Of a stretch of 64,000 bases of DNA, positions 1-9,076 are shown one piece after another (within the stretch, counting starts at the first letter, position 1; each line of letters begins with the position of its first letter). The notes under the pieces are model-generated. The model was not told the DNA's origin and did no database searches. It was given only the letters and a program-made list of their open reading frames with translations. Position numbers and translations under genes: made by a program. The DNA comes from an uncultured Eubacteriales bacterium (lineage in GTDB: Bacteria > Bacillota > Clostridia > Oscillospirales > Acutalibacteraceae), in the NCBI GenBank assembly GCA_900316385.1, contig ONCP01000006.1:62001-126000 (forward strand). The letters run 5' to 3'.

Positions 1-2333
1 TGCTGCATCGCGTCCTTATAGCCCTGACCCGCCTGCAGGATCATTCTGAAATCAGCGTCGGTCGGGTCCATAAAGTGAACGTCGCAGGTCGCGACTACGG
101 GAATGTTGAGCTCCTCGCCGAGCTTGACGATCTGACAATTGAGGTATTCCAAATCCTTTTCCGATTTGTACATACCCTCGCGCAGCATAAACTCGTTATT
201 GCCCGTGGGCTGGATCTCGAGGTAATCGTGGAACCGCGCGATCTTGCGAATCTCCTCGGCTGATTTTCCGCCGATAATCGCCCTCATAAGCTGACCCGCC
301 TCGCACGCGGAGCCTATGAGAAGTCCCTCGCGGTGCTTGACAAGCAGTGATTTCGGGATCCTCGGCTTCTTATAGAAATAGTCGAGGTGGCTTGAGGAAA
401 TGAGCTTGTAGAGATTCTTCAAGCCCGTTTGATTCTTTACGAGAATTATCTGGTGATAGGTCGGGAGCTTTTTGAAGTCTCCGCCCTTTATTTTTGTGTT
501 GATCTCGTTCACCGTGAGGATCTTGTAATCCTCCTTGAGACGGCGGCAGAGCTCAACAAAAATTCTGGAGAGCATTTCCGCGTCGTCGCAGGCACGGTGA
601 TGGTTGAAATCTCCGAGACGAAGATATTTGGCGACCGTGTCGAGCTTTACCTTTTTGAGATCGGTCAAAATCGAACGGCAGATAACTACCGTGTCAATGG
701 AAACAAGCTTATACTCGACGCCCATATTCTCGCAAGCGACCCTAATAAAGCCCGTATCGAACGGGGCGTTGTGCGCGACGACAACGTCATCGCCGACAAA
801 GTCGAGAAAGGCTTTTACCGCCTCGCTCTGGGAGGGCGCGCCCTTGACCATCGCGTCGGTTATACCCGTAAGCTCGGTGATCTTGGCGGGAATAGGCATT
901 TCGGGATCGACAAAGGTAGAGAAGGTATCCGCTACCTCGCCGTTTCTGAGCCTTACGGCGCCGATCTCGGTGATTTTGTCGCGTCTCGCCGAAAGACCCG
1001 TTGTCTCGATATCAAAACAAACGAAGGTGCCGTCGAGGCTTTCGTCGCTGTTGCCGACAACGCTCTCGACAAGATCGTCCATAAAATACGCCTCGGTGCC
1101 GTAGAGTATCTTTATTTTCTGCTCGCCCTTGTTGAGCTTTTTCGCGGTGTTCATCGCCTCGGGGAACGCCTGAGCGACGCCGTGGTCGGTGATCGCGATA
1201 GCCTTGTGTCCCCATGACGCCGCGCGATTGATCAGATCCTTCGCGGAGGTAAGACCGTCCATTTGGGACATATTCGTATGCAGATGAAGCTCTACGCGCT
1301 TTTTGGGAGCCTTGTCAACGACCTTGACCATTTGAGCGGTGCCGATGCTCTTCGCGTTAATGACGATACCGCCCGCGAACTTGTCAAACTCGACATCGCC
1401 GTTGACGACGATCGCGTCTCCCCTCTTGATATCAGCTACGATCTCCGTCTGGTTGATCGGTCCGAAAACCTTGACGGTGATCGAGTTTGTATAATCCGTT
1501 ATATCGATAGTGATTATATTTTTATCGCCCGAGCGGGTGACCTTCTTGGTAAGCTCGATGACCTCGCCCCAGACGGCGACCTTGCCCGAATCGTACTGAA
1601 CCTTTTCTATCGGAATAAGCTTTGACTTTATCATCCTGCCGTAGAGCGGACGGATCGACTGACGGATGATCTGCGGCTTGAGAAATTCGCCCTTGCGTAT
1701 TTCGATTTCTTCGGTCACGTTTTCGGCGCGCTTTTCCGCGCTTTTGACCGCCGAAGCCTTCTCGTCCTCGAAAAGCTCGGCGAATTTTTCAAGGCTTTCG
1801 CGCTGAAGCTTCTTTTCCGTGTTGTGCTGAAGCTCGGTATAAGCCTGACTGTCGGCGTTGATCTCGGTTACTCCGTCATAAACGACCTTCACGGAGAGAT
1901 CGAACTCCTCGTTGATCATTCGTTGTAGCTCCACGTCGAATTTGATGTCGTCGAGCATCGCCTTGCCGCCGTTTTTGAGGCTGATCCTGAGCGTTTCGCC
2001 GTCATATTCCGTCTCGCAGCCGCCGAAGGTACCGTTGATCCTAGGAAAACGTCTGACCTTTAGATCGTCCACAAGCTCATGAAAATAGTCGGGAGTGAAA
2101 AGGCTCCCGCCGAAGAAGGGCTTTATCTCCGCGCTTCTCAGCGAAAACGCTCTTTTGACGAAGCTCTCCGCTTTATGGAGCTCTGTTCTTTTTACAAGCT
2201 CGTCCAGAGTAAGATACACTGTCACGCTTCTGTCCGCAGAGCAAAGGGCGGTCCTTTTGACCTCGCCGTTCAGGATCGCGGGGTCAAGCTCTTCCGTATT
2301 CAGATATTTTTCAAATACTTCCTTAAATGTCAT
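1..2333 (-). CDS. polC: DNA polymerase III PolC-type alpha subunit, N-terminal part (cut by window edge)
   Basis: Replicative DNA polymerase of low-GC Gram-positives, carrying its own proofreading exonuclease. About 777 codons are visible from the ATG at 2331-2333; the C-terminal polymerase half lies off the left edge (PolC is usually about 1,440 residues). Visible in order: the N-terminal PolC domain; an OB fold around residues 230-320; the start of the PHP domain (ELHLHTNMS, near residue 350); and a DnaQ-like exonuclease inserted in the PHP domain, with its DEDD motif FDIETTG near residue 440. PHP sequence (TCDVHFMDP) resumes after the exonuclease. This nested order is diagnostic of PolC rather than DnaE. 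The start is one base past the ispG stop, so it is the last visible gene of the rpsB/pyrH-side operon. Confidence 0.97.
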   Translation of the reverse strand, partial: MTFKEVFEKYLNTEELDPAILNGEVKRTALCSADRSVTVYLTLDELVKRTELHKAESFVKRAFSLRSAEIKPFFGGSLFTPDYFHELVDDLKVRRFPRINGTFGGCETEYDGETLRISLKNGGKAMLDDIKFDVELQRMINEEFDLSVKVVYDGVTEINADSQAYTELQHNTEKKLQRESLEKFAELFEDEKASAVKSAEKRAENVTEEIEIRKGEFLKPQIIRQSIRPLYGRMIKSKLIPIEKVQYDSGKVAVWGEVIELTKKVTRSGDKNIITIDITDYTNSITVKVFGPINQTEIVADIKRGDAIVVNGDVEFDKFAGGIVINAKSIGTAQMVKVVDKAPKKRVELHLHTNMSQMDGLTSAKDLINRAASWGHKAIAITDHGVAQAFPEAMNTAKKLNKGEQKIKILYGTEAYFMDDLVESVVGNSDESLDGTFVCFDIETTGLSARRDKITEIGAVRLRNGEVADTFSTFVDPEMPIPAKITELTGITDAMVKGAPSQSEAVKAFLDFVGDDVVVAHNAPFDTGFIRVACENMGVEYKLVSIDTVVICRSILTDLKKVKLDTVAKYLRLGDFNHHRACDDAEMLSRIFVELCRRLKEDYKILTVNEINTKIKGGDFKKLPTYHQIILVKNQTGLKNLYKLISSSHLDYFYKKPRIPKSLLVKHREGLLIGSACEAGQLMRAIIGGKSAEEIRKIARFHDYLEIQPTGNNEFMLREGMYKSEKDLEYLNCQIVKLGEELNIPVVATCDVHFMDPTDADFRMILQAGQGYKDAMQ

Positions 2334-2334
2334 A

Positions 2335-3381
2335 TTAACTGTCTTTCTCTATCACTTCGATCAAGGCGTCCACGAGTCTGTCCTCGGGAACCTTATACAA
2401 TATTTCTCCTTTTTTGAAAACAAGCCCGTTGCCGTCGCCGCCCGCGATTCCGTAGTCGGCTTCTCTTGCCTCTCCGGGGCCGTTGACGACGCAACCCATA
2501 ACAGCGACCTTTATATCGCGCTTGCAGTCCCTCAGTCTCTCCTGCACCTCGTTGGCAAGGGAAATCAAATCGACCTTCGTTCTTCCGCAGGTCGGACAGG
2601 ATACGAACCGGACCCCACCCTTTTCGATATCGAGGGCTTTGAGGATATCTCTGGCGGCGTAGACCTCGCGAACGGGGTCCGCGGTCAGAGAAACCCTGAT
2701 CGTGTCACCGATACCGTGAAGCAGAAGCGAGCCGATTCCTGCGGCTGATTTGATTATACCCATCCGCTCGGTACCCGCCTCGGTAACGCCGAGGTGAAGC
2801 GGATAGCCGCAACGCTCGTCGGCGAGCTCATACGCTCTGACCATCGAGCTTACAGTGGAGCTTTTCATCGACAAAACTATGTCGTTAAAATCAAATTTTT
2901 CAAGCAGTGAAGCGTGGTAAAGCGCGCTTTCGACCAACGCCTCGGGTGTGGGAGCGCCGTACTTTTTGAGTATCTCCTTCTCGAGCGAGCCGCTGTTCAC
3001 TCCGATCCTTATCGGAATATTTTTTGCCTTACACGCGTCAGCGACAGCCTTTACCCTGTCGTCGGAGCCGATGTTACCGGGGTTGATCCTGATTTTGTCA
3101 ACGCCCGCGTCAACCGCCGCGAGAGCAAGCCTGTAATCAAAATGAATATCCGCGACTATCGGAGCCTTCACGGCTTTTTTCAGCGCGGGAATAAGGCGCA
3201 CCGCGTCCATATTCGGGATCGCGGCTCTGATGATGTCGCAGCCCGCGTTTTCGAGCGCGACAGCCTGTTTTACGCTGTCCTCAATATTATCCGCGGGGAC
3301 GTTGAGCATAGATTGGATCGATATCCTCTCGCCGCCGCCAATTTTTACGTTGCCTGCCTTTACAATGATCTTGCCAGCCAT
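2335..3381 (-). CDS. ispG: 4-hydroxy-3-methylbut-2-enyl diphosphate synthase IspG (GcpE)
   Basis: Penultimate enzyme of the MEP isoprenoid pathway. It converts MEcPP to HMBPP with a 4Fe-4S cluster. The product is 348 residues with a TIM-barrel N-terminal half. The C-terminal iron-sulphur half carries CPTCGR near residue 264 and GCVVNGPGEA near residue 300, which supply the three cluster cysteines. I chose the ATG at 3379-3381 because GGAGG lies six bases upstream; a TTG two codons earlier overlaps that site and is unlikely. It follows rseP and dxr, so two MEP-pathway genes share this operon. Confidence 0.96.
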   Translation of the reverse strand: MAGKIIVKAGNVKIGGGERISIQSMLNVPADNIEDSVKQAVALENAGCDIIRAAIPNMDAVRLIPALKKAVKAPIVADIHFDYRLALAAVDAGVDKIRINPGNIGSDDRVKAVADACKAKNIPIRIGVNSGSLEKEILKKYGAPTPEALVESALYHASLLEKFDFNDIVLSMKSSTVSSMVRAYELADERCGYPLHLGVTEAGTERMGIIKSAAGIGSLLLHGIGDTIRVSLTADPVREVYAARDILKALDIEKGGVRFVSCPTCGRTKVDLISLANEVQERLRDCKRDIKVAVMGCVVNGPGEAREADYGIAGGDGNGLVFKKGEILYKVPEDRLVDALIEVIEKDS

Positions 3382-3383
3382 AA

Positions 3384-4751
3384 TCAACCTCCGAACGGCA
3401 ATAACTGCCAGATATCCTTCAATGTTATCAGCAAAATAAATGTCAAAAGAATGATGAGACCGACCGCGTTTACGATACGCTCGACCTTTCTGGGAATGGG
3501 CTTGCGGAACAGCGCCTCGATCAAAAGGAACACGAAGCGTCCGCCGTCAAGCGCGGGGAAAGGAAGCATATTGACAATGCCGAGGTTCACGGTGATCAGC
3601 ATCATCATAACAAGGATGTTGTTAAACGCGTCGAGGAAGCTCGTTTTGAGTCCGTCCGACGCTACCTGAGTGATCGCCGAGGTAATTCCGACGGGACCCG
3701 AAATGTCCTTGATAGAGAATTTTCCCTGAACCATTCCGATAAGCGAAGACCAAACCATTCTCACGGTGGAGACCGTCTGACTACCTGTCTGCGACAAAAC
3801 GGAGCCGACGTTCTTGGGAATAGAATCAACATAGAAATCAAGAGCCACCGAGGGCTTTTCCGCGTCCTTGCTTTCAAGATAGGTGTAGAACTGAACCTGC
3901 TTGAGCTCTTTGACCTCGCCGTTTCTTTCGACCTCGATATCGGCCGTGTAGCGTTTTCTTGTTTTGCGCTCCTCGATTTTAGGGAGCATGTAATCGTCAA
4001 TGCCGAGAAGCGAATTCATCTCGGCGTAATATTTCTTCATAAGTCCGAGGGCTTCGTCCTTGGAGGTCGCTTTGCTGATCTCCGAGGCGCCCTTCCTGAG
4101 GATCGCATATTCCTCGTCAAGCTGTTTGTCGGAGTATGACGCCTTTTTGTCGTTGAGAAAATCGCCGTAGAGCGCGCACAGCTCAAGCGCGCAGTCCTCC
4201 TTATAGATCACGGTAGTCGTACCGTCCACGTCCCTGCACTCGGTGGTGGCGACAGCAAAGGAAAGGTCGCGGGAATTCCAGATACTGTAATCGTTGAGCT
4301 TGAGTATTTTGTCGCCCGTTTCCAGTCCCGAATTTGCCGAGAAAGAAAGCTCGGAGAAGCCGTTGACTGTGGTTCCCGCGTACTCGGGGCTCTGCACTAC
4401 GATAACAAACATCATAATAAAACCGAGCAGGATGTTCATAACCGCGCCCGCGATAATAATTATCATCCGCTTCCAAACCTTGGCGTTATTGAACGCGCGC
4501 GGATTCTCGCTTTCCTCGTCCTCTCCCTCAAGAGCGCAGTAGCCTCCTATCGGGAAAAGCCTGAACGAATACTGTGTTTCGCCCTTCTTGAAGCCGAAGA
4601 GTCTCGGCCCCATACCGAGAGAAAACTCATTGACCTGAACTCCGCTTTTTTTGGCGGCAAGAAAGTGACCGCCCTCGTGGCAGAAGATGATCAGCTCAAA
4701 GAGCAACACGGCAATAATTACCAAAGCGATTGTTGTTAAGATTGAAACCAT
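3384..4751 (-). CDS. rseP: RIP site-2 metalloprotease RseP/RasP
   Basis: Intramembrane zinc metalloprotease that cleaves membrane-anchored anti-sigma factors and signal-peptide remnants. From the chosen ATG it is about 455 residues. The zinc motif HEGGH lies at residues 25-29 in the first membrane helix, a central PDZ-like region follows, and the second catalytic motif NMLPFPALDGG sits near residue 400 before the last membrane segments. The ATG at 4749-4751 has GGAG seven bases upstream. An in-frame TTG seven codons earlier lacks a ribosome site. The position between dxr and ispG is the standard Firmicutes arrangement. Confidence 0.95.
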   Translation of the reverse strand: MVSILTTIALVIIAVLLFELIIFCHEGGHFLAAKKSGVQVNEFSLGMGPRLFGFKKGETQYSFRLFPIGGYCALEGEDEESENPRAFNNAKVWKRMIIIIAGAVMNILLGFIMMFVIVVQSPEYAGTTVNGFSELSFSANSGLETGDKILKLNDYSIWNSRDLSFAVATTECRDVDGTTTVIYKEDCALELCALYGDFLNDKKASYSDKQLDEEYAILRKGASEISKATSKDEALGLMKKYYAEMNSLLGIDDYMLPKIEERKTRKRYTADIEVERNGEVKELKQVQFYTYLESKDAEKPSVALDFYVDSIPKNVGSVLSQTGSQTVSTVRMVWSSLIGMVQGKFSIKDISGPVGITSAITQVASDGLKTSFLDAFNNILVMMMLITVNLGIVNMLPFPALDGGRFVFLLIEALFRKPIPRKVERIVNAVGLIILLTFILLITLKDIWQLLPFGG

Positions 4752-4804
4752 AAAATTACTCCAATTAATCAAAAGTCATTACGACGCAAAAAGCCAAAAG
4801 GCGA

Positions 4805-5962
4805 TCAAAGCCTTTCCGCCCTCTCGGCAACAAGCTCTCTAGCTGTTCGGTCTGCTTCGAGAACGTCGTCGACCGTTTTGGGCTCGGCGTTTTCCTGATT
4901 GAGCATAGCCTCGTACACAAGATCGCCGATATCGAGAAAAGATATTTTTCTTTCTCTGAACAGCCTGTTCGCGACCTCGTTGGCGCCGTTCGCCGCTGCC
5001 ATACACAGTCCGCCCCGGTCAATGGCTTCCTTGCAGGCGCGAAGGCACTTGAAGGTGTCATAATCAGGCTCAAAGAAGGTGAGCTTGCCGTATTCCGTCA
5101 GGCTGAGCTGAGCGACAGGCGACGGAAAACGCTCGGGATAAGTGATCGCGTACTGGATAGGAATACGCATATCAGGAACGCCGAGCTGGGCGATCACCGA
5201 GTTGTCAACATACTCGATCATAGAGTGAATTACGCTTTCGCGGTGAACGACAACGTCGATCCTGTCGGCGGGCATATCAAAAAGCCAGCTCGCCTCGATT
5301 ATCTCAAGCCCCTTGTTCATCATTGTAGCGGAATCGATGGTTATTTTTGCTCCCATATCCCAGTTTGGATGATTGAGCGCCTGTTCAACTGTAACGTTTT
5401 TGAGTTCTTCGGCGGTCTTGCCAAAGAACGGTCCACCCGAGGCGGTCAGTATCAAACGCTTGAGCGCCTTATCCGAGGGCGAGCCCTGAAGACACTGAAA
5501 AATCGCCGAGTGCTCGCTGTCTACGGGATAAAGACTGACGCCGTTATCCGAGACCGCCTTCATCACAAGACTGCCGCCCGCTACGAGCGTTTCCTTGTTG
5601 GCGAGAGCGATATTCTTTTTCGCGTTCGCAGCCGCAAGCGTGGGGAGAAGTCCCACCATTCCTACCACGGAATTGAGCACCAGATCAGCGTCGGCAAACG
5701 TCGCGGCTTCAATAAGTCCGTCCATTCCCGCCGAGACCCTTGTGTCGGTATCGGCTACGCTCGACCTGAACTCGCTGAATTTACTTTCGTCAAAAACGAC
5801 CGCGAGAGCAGGCTTATATTTTCTGACCTGCTCCTCGAGTACTTTTATATTGGTGTTGGCGGTGATCGCCGACACTTTCAGATTATCACGGTTATCGACT
5901 ACATCCAGGGCTTGCGTGCCTATTGAGCCCGTAGAACCGAGGATACTGATATTATTTACCAT
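4805..5962 (-). CDS. dxr: 1-deoxy-D-xylulose 5-phosphate reductoisomerase
   Basis: Second enzyme of the MEP pathway, converting DXP to MEP with NADPH and a divalent metal. The product is 385 residues, normal for the family. The NADPH loop GSTGSIG is at residues 9-15. Metal and substrate motifs VDSEHSAIFQCL, ASGGPF and DSATMMNKGLE are intact. It sits between cdsA and rseP in the conserved uppS-cdsA-dxr-rseP-ispG order. Its partner dxs is about 31 kb away in the hprK operon. Confidence 0.97.
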   Translation of the reverse strand: MVNNISILGSTGSIGTQALDVVDNRDNLKVSAITANTNIKVLEEQVRKYKPALAVVFDESKFSEFRSSVADTDTRVSAGMDGLIEAATFADADLVLNSVVGMVGLLPTLAAANAKKNIALANKETLVAGGSLVMKAVSDNGVSLYPVDSEHSAIFQCLQGSPSDKALKRLILTASGGPFFGKTAEELKNVTVEQALNHPNWDMGAKITIDSATMMNKGLEIIEASWLFDMPADRIDVVVHRESVIHSMIEYVDNSVIAQLGVPDMRIPIQYAITYPERFPSPVAQLSLTEYGKLTFFEPDYDTFKCLRACKEAIDRGGLCMAAANGANEVANRLFRERKISFLDIGDLVYEAMLNQENAEPKTVDDVLEADRTARELVAERAERL

Positions 5963-5972
5963 AATTCACCTA

Positions 5973-6809
5973 TTAAACTTTTATCGTGAACAGCGGAAGA
6001 AGGCTCGCGACAAAATATACGATCGGAGCCGAGAAAATCACGCTGTCAAACCTGTCGAGCACGCCGCCGTGACCCGGAAAGATCGAGCCGTAGTCCTTGA
6101 TATCGCTGGCGCGCTTGATGACGGAGAAGCTCAGATCGCCGACAACCGACACCGCGGTTATAGCAGCGCCGAGCCCGAGCAGGATCGGATAATTAAAATC
6201 GATCTTGCGAAAAATTATTCCGCCGAAAACAAGACCTACTATCACCGTTGAGATCATTCCCGCGATTATTCCGCCGACAAAGCCCTCAACGGTTTTCTTG
6301 GGACTGATCTTGGGACAAAGCTTGTGCCTTCCCAGATAAACGCCCGCGAAATAGGCTCCGCCGTCGGCGCACCACGGGATTCCGAGGCACATAACAAAGA
6401 ACATCGAGAAATAACCGCCCATAGCGCTCGGGAGTATCAGTATTGAGGTCATTCCGAACACTATCATAACCGTTCCAAACAAGGCGAAGAACACCGAAAG
6501 GTAGTCTACGCTCTCGTGGAACGCCAGCATTACAATAAACATCAATACGGCAAAAACATAGGTCGGAAGCAATCCGAGCCTGAGCCAAACCAAGGCGGGC
6601 TGAGCCGCCGCGAAAAGCGCGCATGGGATCAGAACCCTCAGATCCTTGTGGAGCTTGCGCGCCGAAAGCAGCTCGTAAACCATCGCGACGCACAAGAGCG
6701 ACACGACCGTGTACATTATCCAGTGAAAATGCTCGCCGAGAATCAGCACTATTACCGCGGCGGGTATGCCGATCGCGGCAGTTAAAAGTCTCGATTTCAT
6801 TGAATCCAT
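5973..6809 (-). CDS. cdsA: Phosphatidate cytidylyltransferase (CDP-diglyceride synthase)
   Basis: Membrane enzyme that makes CDP-diacylglycerol from phosphatidic acid and CTP, the branch point for phospholipids. It has about eight hydrophobic helices. The complete family signature SxxKRxxDxKDxxxxxPGHGGxxDRFD lies near the C-terminus. I chose the ATG at 6807-6809 (278 residues) because GGGGA is eight bases upstream; an in-frame TTG five codons earlier overlaps that site. It follows uppS by 20 bases. Confidence 0.95.
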   Translation of the reverse strand: MDSMKSRLLTAAIGIPAAVIVLILGEHFHWIMYTVVSLLCVAMVYELLSARKLHKDLRVLIPCALFAAAQPALVWLRLGLLPTYVFAVLMFIVMLAFHESVDYLSVFFALFGTVMIVFGMTSILILPSAMGGYFSMFFVMCLGIPWCADGGAYFAGVYLGRHKLCPKISPKKTVEGFVGGIIAGMISTVIVGLVFGGIIFRKIDFNYPILLGLGAAITAVSVVGDLSFSVIKRASDIKDYGSIFPGHGGVLDRFDSVIFSAPIVYFVASLLPLFTIKV

Positions 6810-6829
6810 TTTTTCATTCCCCAAATTCC

Positions 6830-7573
6830 TTAAACTCCGCCGAAACGACGGTTGCGGCTGTTAAAGAGCCTGATAGCCTCGTCGAGGTCGTCCTTCGTAA
6901 AATCAGGCCAGAGCTTATTCATTATCACAAATTCGGTGTACGCCGCCTGCCAGAGCATAAAATTTGAGATCCTATACTCTCCCGAGGGTCTGATAATCAG
7001 ATCGGGATCGGGCTGACCCGCGGTATAAAGGCGCGAGGAGACTGTTGCCTCGTCAATATCGTCAACCGAAAGCTTTCCGTCCCTGACCTCCTGCGAGATC
7101 GTTTTTACAGCTCTGACCAACTCGTCACGGCTGCCGTAGTTCATCGCGATGTTAAGAACCATTCCGTCCCTGTCCCTGGAGCTTTCCTCGTTCTCGAGCA
7201 TAAGCTGTCTGAGATCGTCGCTGAACGGCGCTTTGTCACCGATAAAACGCACAACGATACTGTCGTCCTTAAAATCGCGCAGAGCCTCCTCAAGGTAATC
7301 CTTGAAGAGCTTCATCAACGAGTCGATCTCGTCCTTGGGACGGCGCCAGTTCTCTGTGGAAAAGGCGTAGACCGTGAGATATTTGATACCGATATCGGAG
7401 CAATAGCGGGTGATCGTGCGGAACACCTTGGCGCCCGCGCTGTGACCTGCCGAACGCGGCAGGAGACGCTTTTTCGCCCAGCGTCCGTTGCCGTCCATAA
7501 TGATACCGATATGCTCGGGCAGAACAAGCTCGGACGAAAGCCCAGAGCTTTTTTTCTTTCTGAAAACAGCCAT
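6830..7573 (-). CDS. uppS: Undecaprenyl diphosphate synthase (cis-prenyltransferase)
   Basis: Adds isopentenyl units to farnesyl diphosphate to make the C55 lipid carrier for peptidoglycan and wall polymers. The product is 247 residues. The catalytic motif HIGIIMDGNGRWAKKR is near residue 21, and the C-terminal motif RPSGEYRISNFMLWQ is close to the usual RTSGEQRISNFLLWQ. Its start lies just past the frr stop and it is followed by cdsA, the usual order. Its farnesyl substrate would come from ispA near 38 kb. Confidence 0.97.
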   Translation of the reverse strand: MAVFRKKKSSGLSSELVLPEHIGIIMDGNGRWAKKRLLPRSAGHSAGAKVFRTITRYCSDIGIKYLTVYAFSTENWRRPKDEIDSLMKLFKDYLEEALRDFKDDSIVVRFIGDKAPFSDDLRQLMLENEESSRDRDGMVLNIAMNYGSRDELVRAVKTISQEVRDGKLSVDDIDEATVSSRLYTAGQPDPDLIIRPSGEYRISNFMLWQAAYTEFVIMNKLWPDFTKDDLDEAIRLFNSRNRRFGGV

Positions 7574-7574
7574 A

Positions 7575-8129
7575 TCAGATTTCCATTATTTCCTTCTGCT
7601 TTTCGGCAGAGATTTTGTCCGCAAGCTTGATGTACTTGTCGGTCAGATCCTGAGCCTTTTTCTCGCCTTCCTTGAGGTCGTCCTCAGTAAGGTCGCCGTT
7701 CTTCTTCATCTTCTTTAAATCCTCGATGGCGTCGCGGCGGACGTTGCGGATCTGAACCTTTGTTCCCTCGGCGATCTTGTGTACGTCCTTAACGATCTCC
7801 TTACGTCTGTCCTCGGTGAGAGGCGGGAAAATAAGGCGGATTACCTTGCCGTCGTTCTGAGGATTGATGCCGATATCGGAGGTCTGGATCGCCTTGTTGA
7901 TCTTTCCGAGTATGGAAGCGTCCCAAGGCTGGATAGTGATCGTTCTCGCCTCGGGAACCGAAACGGAAGCGACCTGATTAACGGGAGTGGGAGTTCCGTA
8001 GTAGTCGACCTTCACCTTGTCAAGGATCGCGGGGTTAGCTCTGCCCGCTCTGATCGACTTGTATTCGTCGGTAAGATGGTCGATTCTTCTGCCCATTCTT
8101 TCTTCGGCTTTTTTGAGTAATTCTTTCAT
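7575..8129 (-). CDS. frr: Ribosome recycling factor
   Basis: Works with EF-G to split post-termination ribosomes. The product is 184 residues (family about 185). It has the typical hinge and three-helix-bundle sequence, including SIRAGRANPAILD near the N-terminus and the lysine-rich C-terminal helix. The ribosome site AGGAGG is eight to nine bases before the ATG. It is cotranscribed with pyrH upstream and uppS downstream. Confidence 0.97.
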   Translation of the reverse strand: MKELLKKAEERMGRRIDHLTDEYKSIRAGRANPAILDKVKVDYYGTPTPVNQVASVSVPEARTITIQPWDASILGKINKAIQTSDIGINPQNDGKVIRLIFPPLTEDRRKEIVKDVHKIAEGTKVQIRNVRRDAIEDLKKMKKNGDLTEDDLKEGEKKAQDLTDKYIKLADKISAEKQKEIMEI

Positions 8130-8155
8130 AGTGTATTCCTCCTGTATCTGATATA

Positions 8156-8863
8156 TTAATCGACGAGAGTGCCTATGGCCTCTCCGTGAACTGCCTTGTA
8201 GATATTGTTGGGGTCGTCGATAGAGAACACAATGATCCCGATGCCGTTGTCCTTACAAAGCGCCGAGGCGGTGCTGTCCATTACGGCGAGACCCTTCTCA
8301 AGAACCTCCTGATAAGAGATGTGATCGTACTTAACGGCGTCGGGGTTGGTCTTGGGATCACAATTGTAAACGCCGTCAACCATTGTCGCCTTCATAATGA
8401 TCTCCGCCTCGATCTCCGCCGCGCGAAGCGCCGCGGCTGTATCGGTGCTGAAGAAGGGATTGCCTGTTCCGCAACCGAACACGACAACTCTGCCCTTTTC
8501 AAGATGACGGATAGCCTTGCCCCTGATGTAGGGCTCCGCTACCTGACGCATAGAGATAGCTGTCTGAACCCTGACGTCTACGCCGAGCGCCTCAAGCGAA
8601 TCCGCAACGCCGAGCGCGTTGATCGCTGTGGCGAGCATACCTATATGATCGGCTCTGGTTCTGTCCATTGAGCCCGAGCTTCTGCCTCTCCAGAAGTTGC
8701 CGCCTCCGACAACGATTCCGATCTGAGCGCCCTCGTTCGTGAGGCGTTTGATCGGCTCAACGATCTTAGCTACCGTATCAAAGTCGATACCCATTTTTTT
8801 GTCGCCCGCAAGGCTTTCGCCCGAAAGCTTGATGAGAATTCTTTTGTACTTAAGTTCAGACAT
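8156..8863 (-). CDS. pyrH: UMP kinase
   Basis: Phosphorylates UMP to UDP. It is a hexameric amino-acid-kinase-fold enzyme. The product is 235 residues with the N-terminal nucleotide motif [10 protein letters not shown], the glycine-rich [10 protein letters not shown] and the UMP-binding DSTA region. The ATG at 8861-8863 has CGGAG nine bases upstream. An ATG three codons earlier is directly abutted by that site and cannot be the start. It heads the pyrH-frr-uppS group. Confidence 0.96.
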   Translation of the reverse strand: MSELKYKRILIKLSGESLAGDKKMGIDFDTVAKIVEPIKRLTNEGAQIGIVVGGGNFWRGRSSGSMDRTRADHIGMLATAINALGVADSLEALGVDVRVQTAISMRQVAEPYIRGKAIRHLEKGRVVVFGCGTGNPFFSTDTAAALRAAEIEAEIIMKATMVDGVYNCDPKTNPDAVKYDHISYQEVLEKGLAVMDSTASALCKDNGIGIIVFSIDDPNNIYKAVHGEAIGTLVD

Positions 8864-8872
8864 TATACACAT

Positions 8873-8950
8873 CTCCGTTTTACATAATTATAGTTATAAT
8901 AATTTTACTCTAACTCACGGTTATTATAACGCTATAAAGGAATTATAATA
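8873..8950 (-). promoter_or_regulatory. AT-rich region likely holding the pyrH promoter
   Basis: Read on the minus strand, this segment has two TATAAT hexamers (complement of 8887-8892 and of 8933-8938). No good TTGACA-like box stands 16-18 bases upstream of either. A promoter here is likely because a strong terminator closes tsf just upstream, but I cannot fix the exact one. The rest of the 8864-9040 gap holds nothing else I recognise. Confidence 0.3.
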
Positions 8951-9040
8951 TTTTTTTATGCCGAGCTCAGCATCGGTTCGGTTTTTTTGACAGGCTTTTT
9001 CCCCGTTTTTACCCGCTTGCTCACACAGCAAACGGACGCA

Positions 9041-9067
9041 AAAAAGGCTCCCGAATCGGGAGCCTTT
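9041..9067 (-). terminator. Intrinsic terminator of rpsB-tsf
   Basis: Perfect stem AAAGGCTCCCG/CGGGAGCCTTT with a short AT loop, followed on the minus strand by TTTTT. It lies 10 bases after the tsf stop and separates rpsB-tsf from pyrH-frr. Confidence 0.93.
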
Positions 9068-9076
9068 CGGAAAAAC

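Noticed and set aside
429-1625. Long plus-strand frames opposite polC (262 and 120 residues)
   Set aside because: They are antisense shadows of a clearly conserved PolC coding sequence and show no domain.
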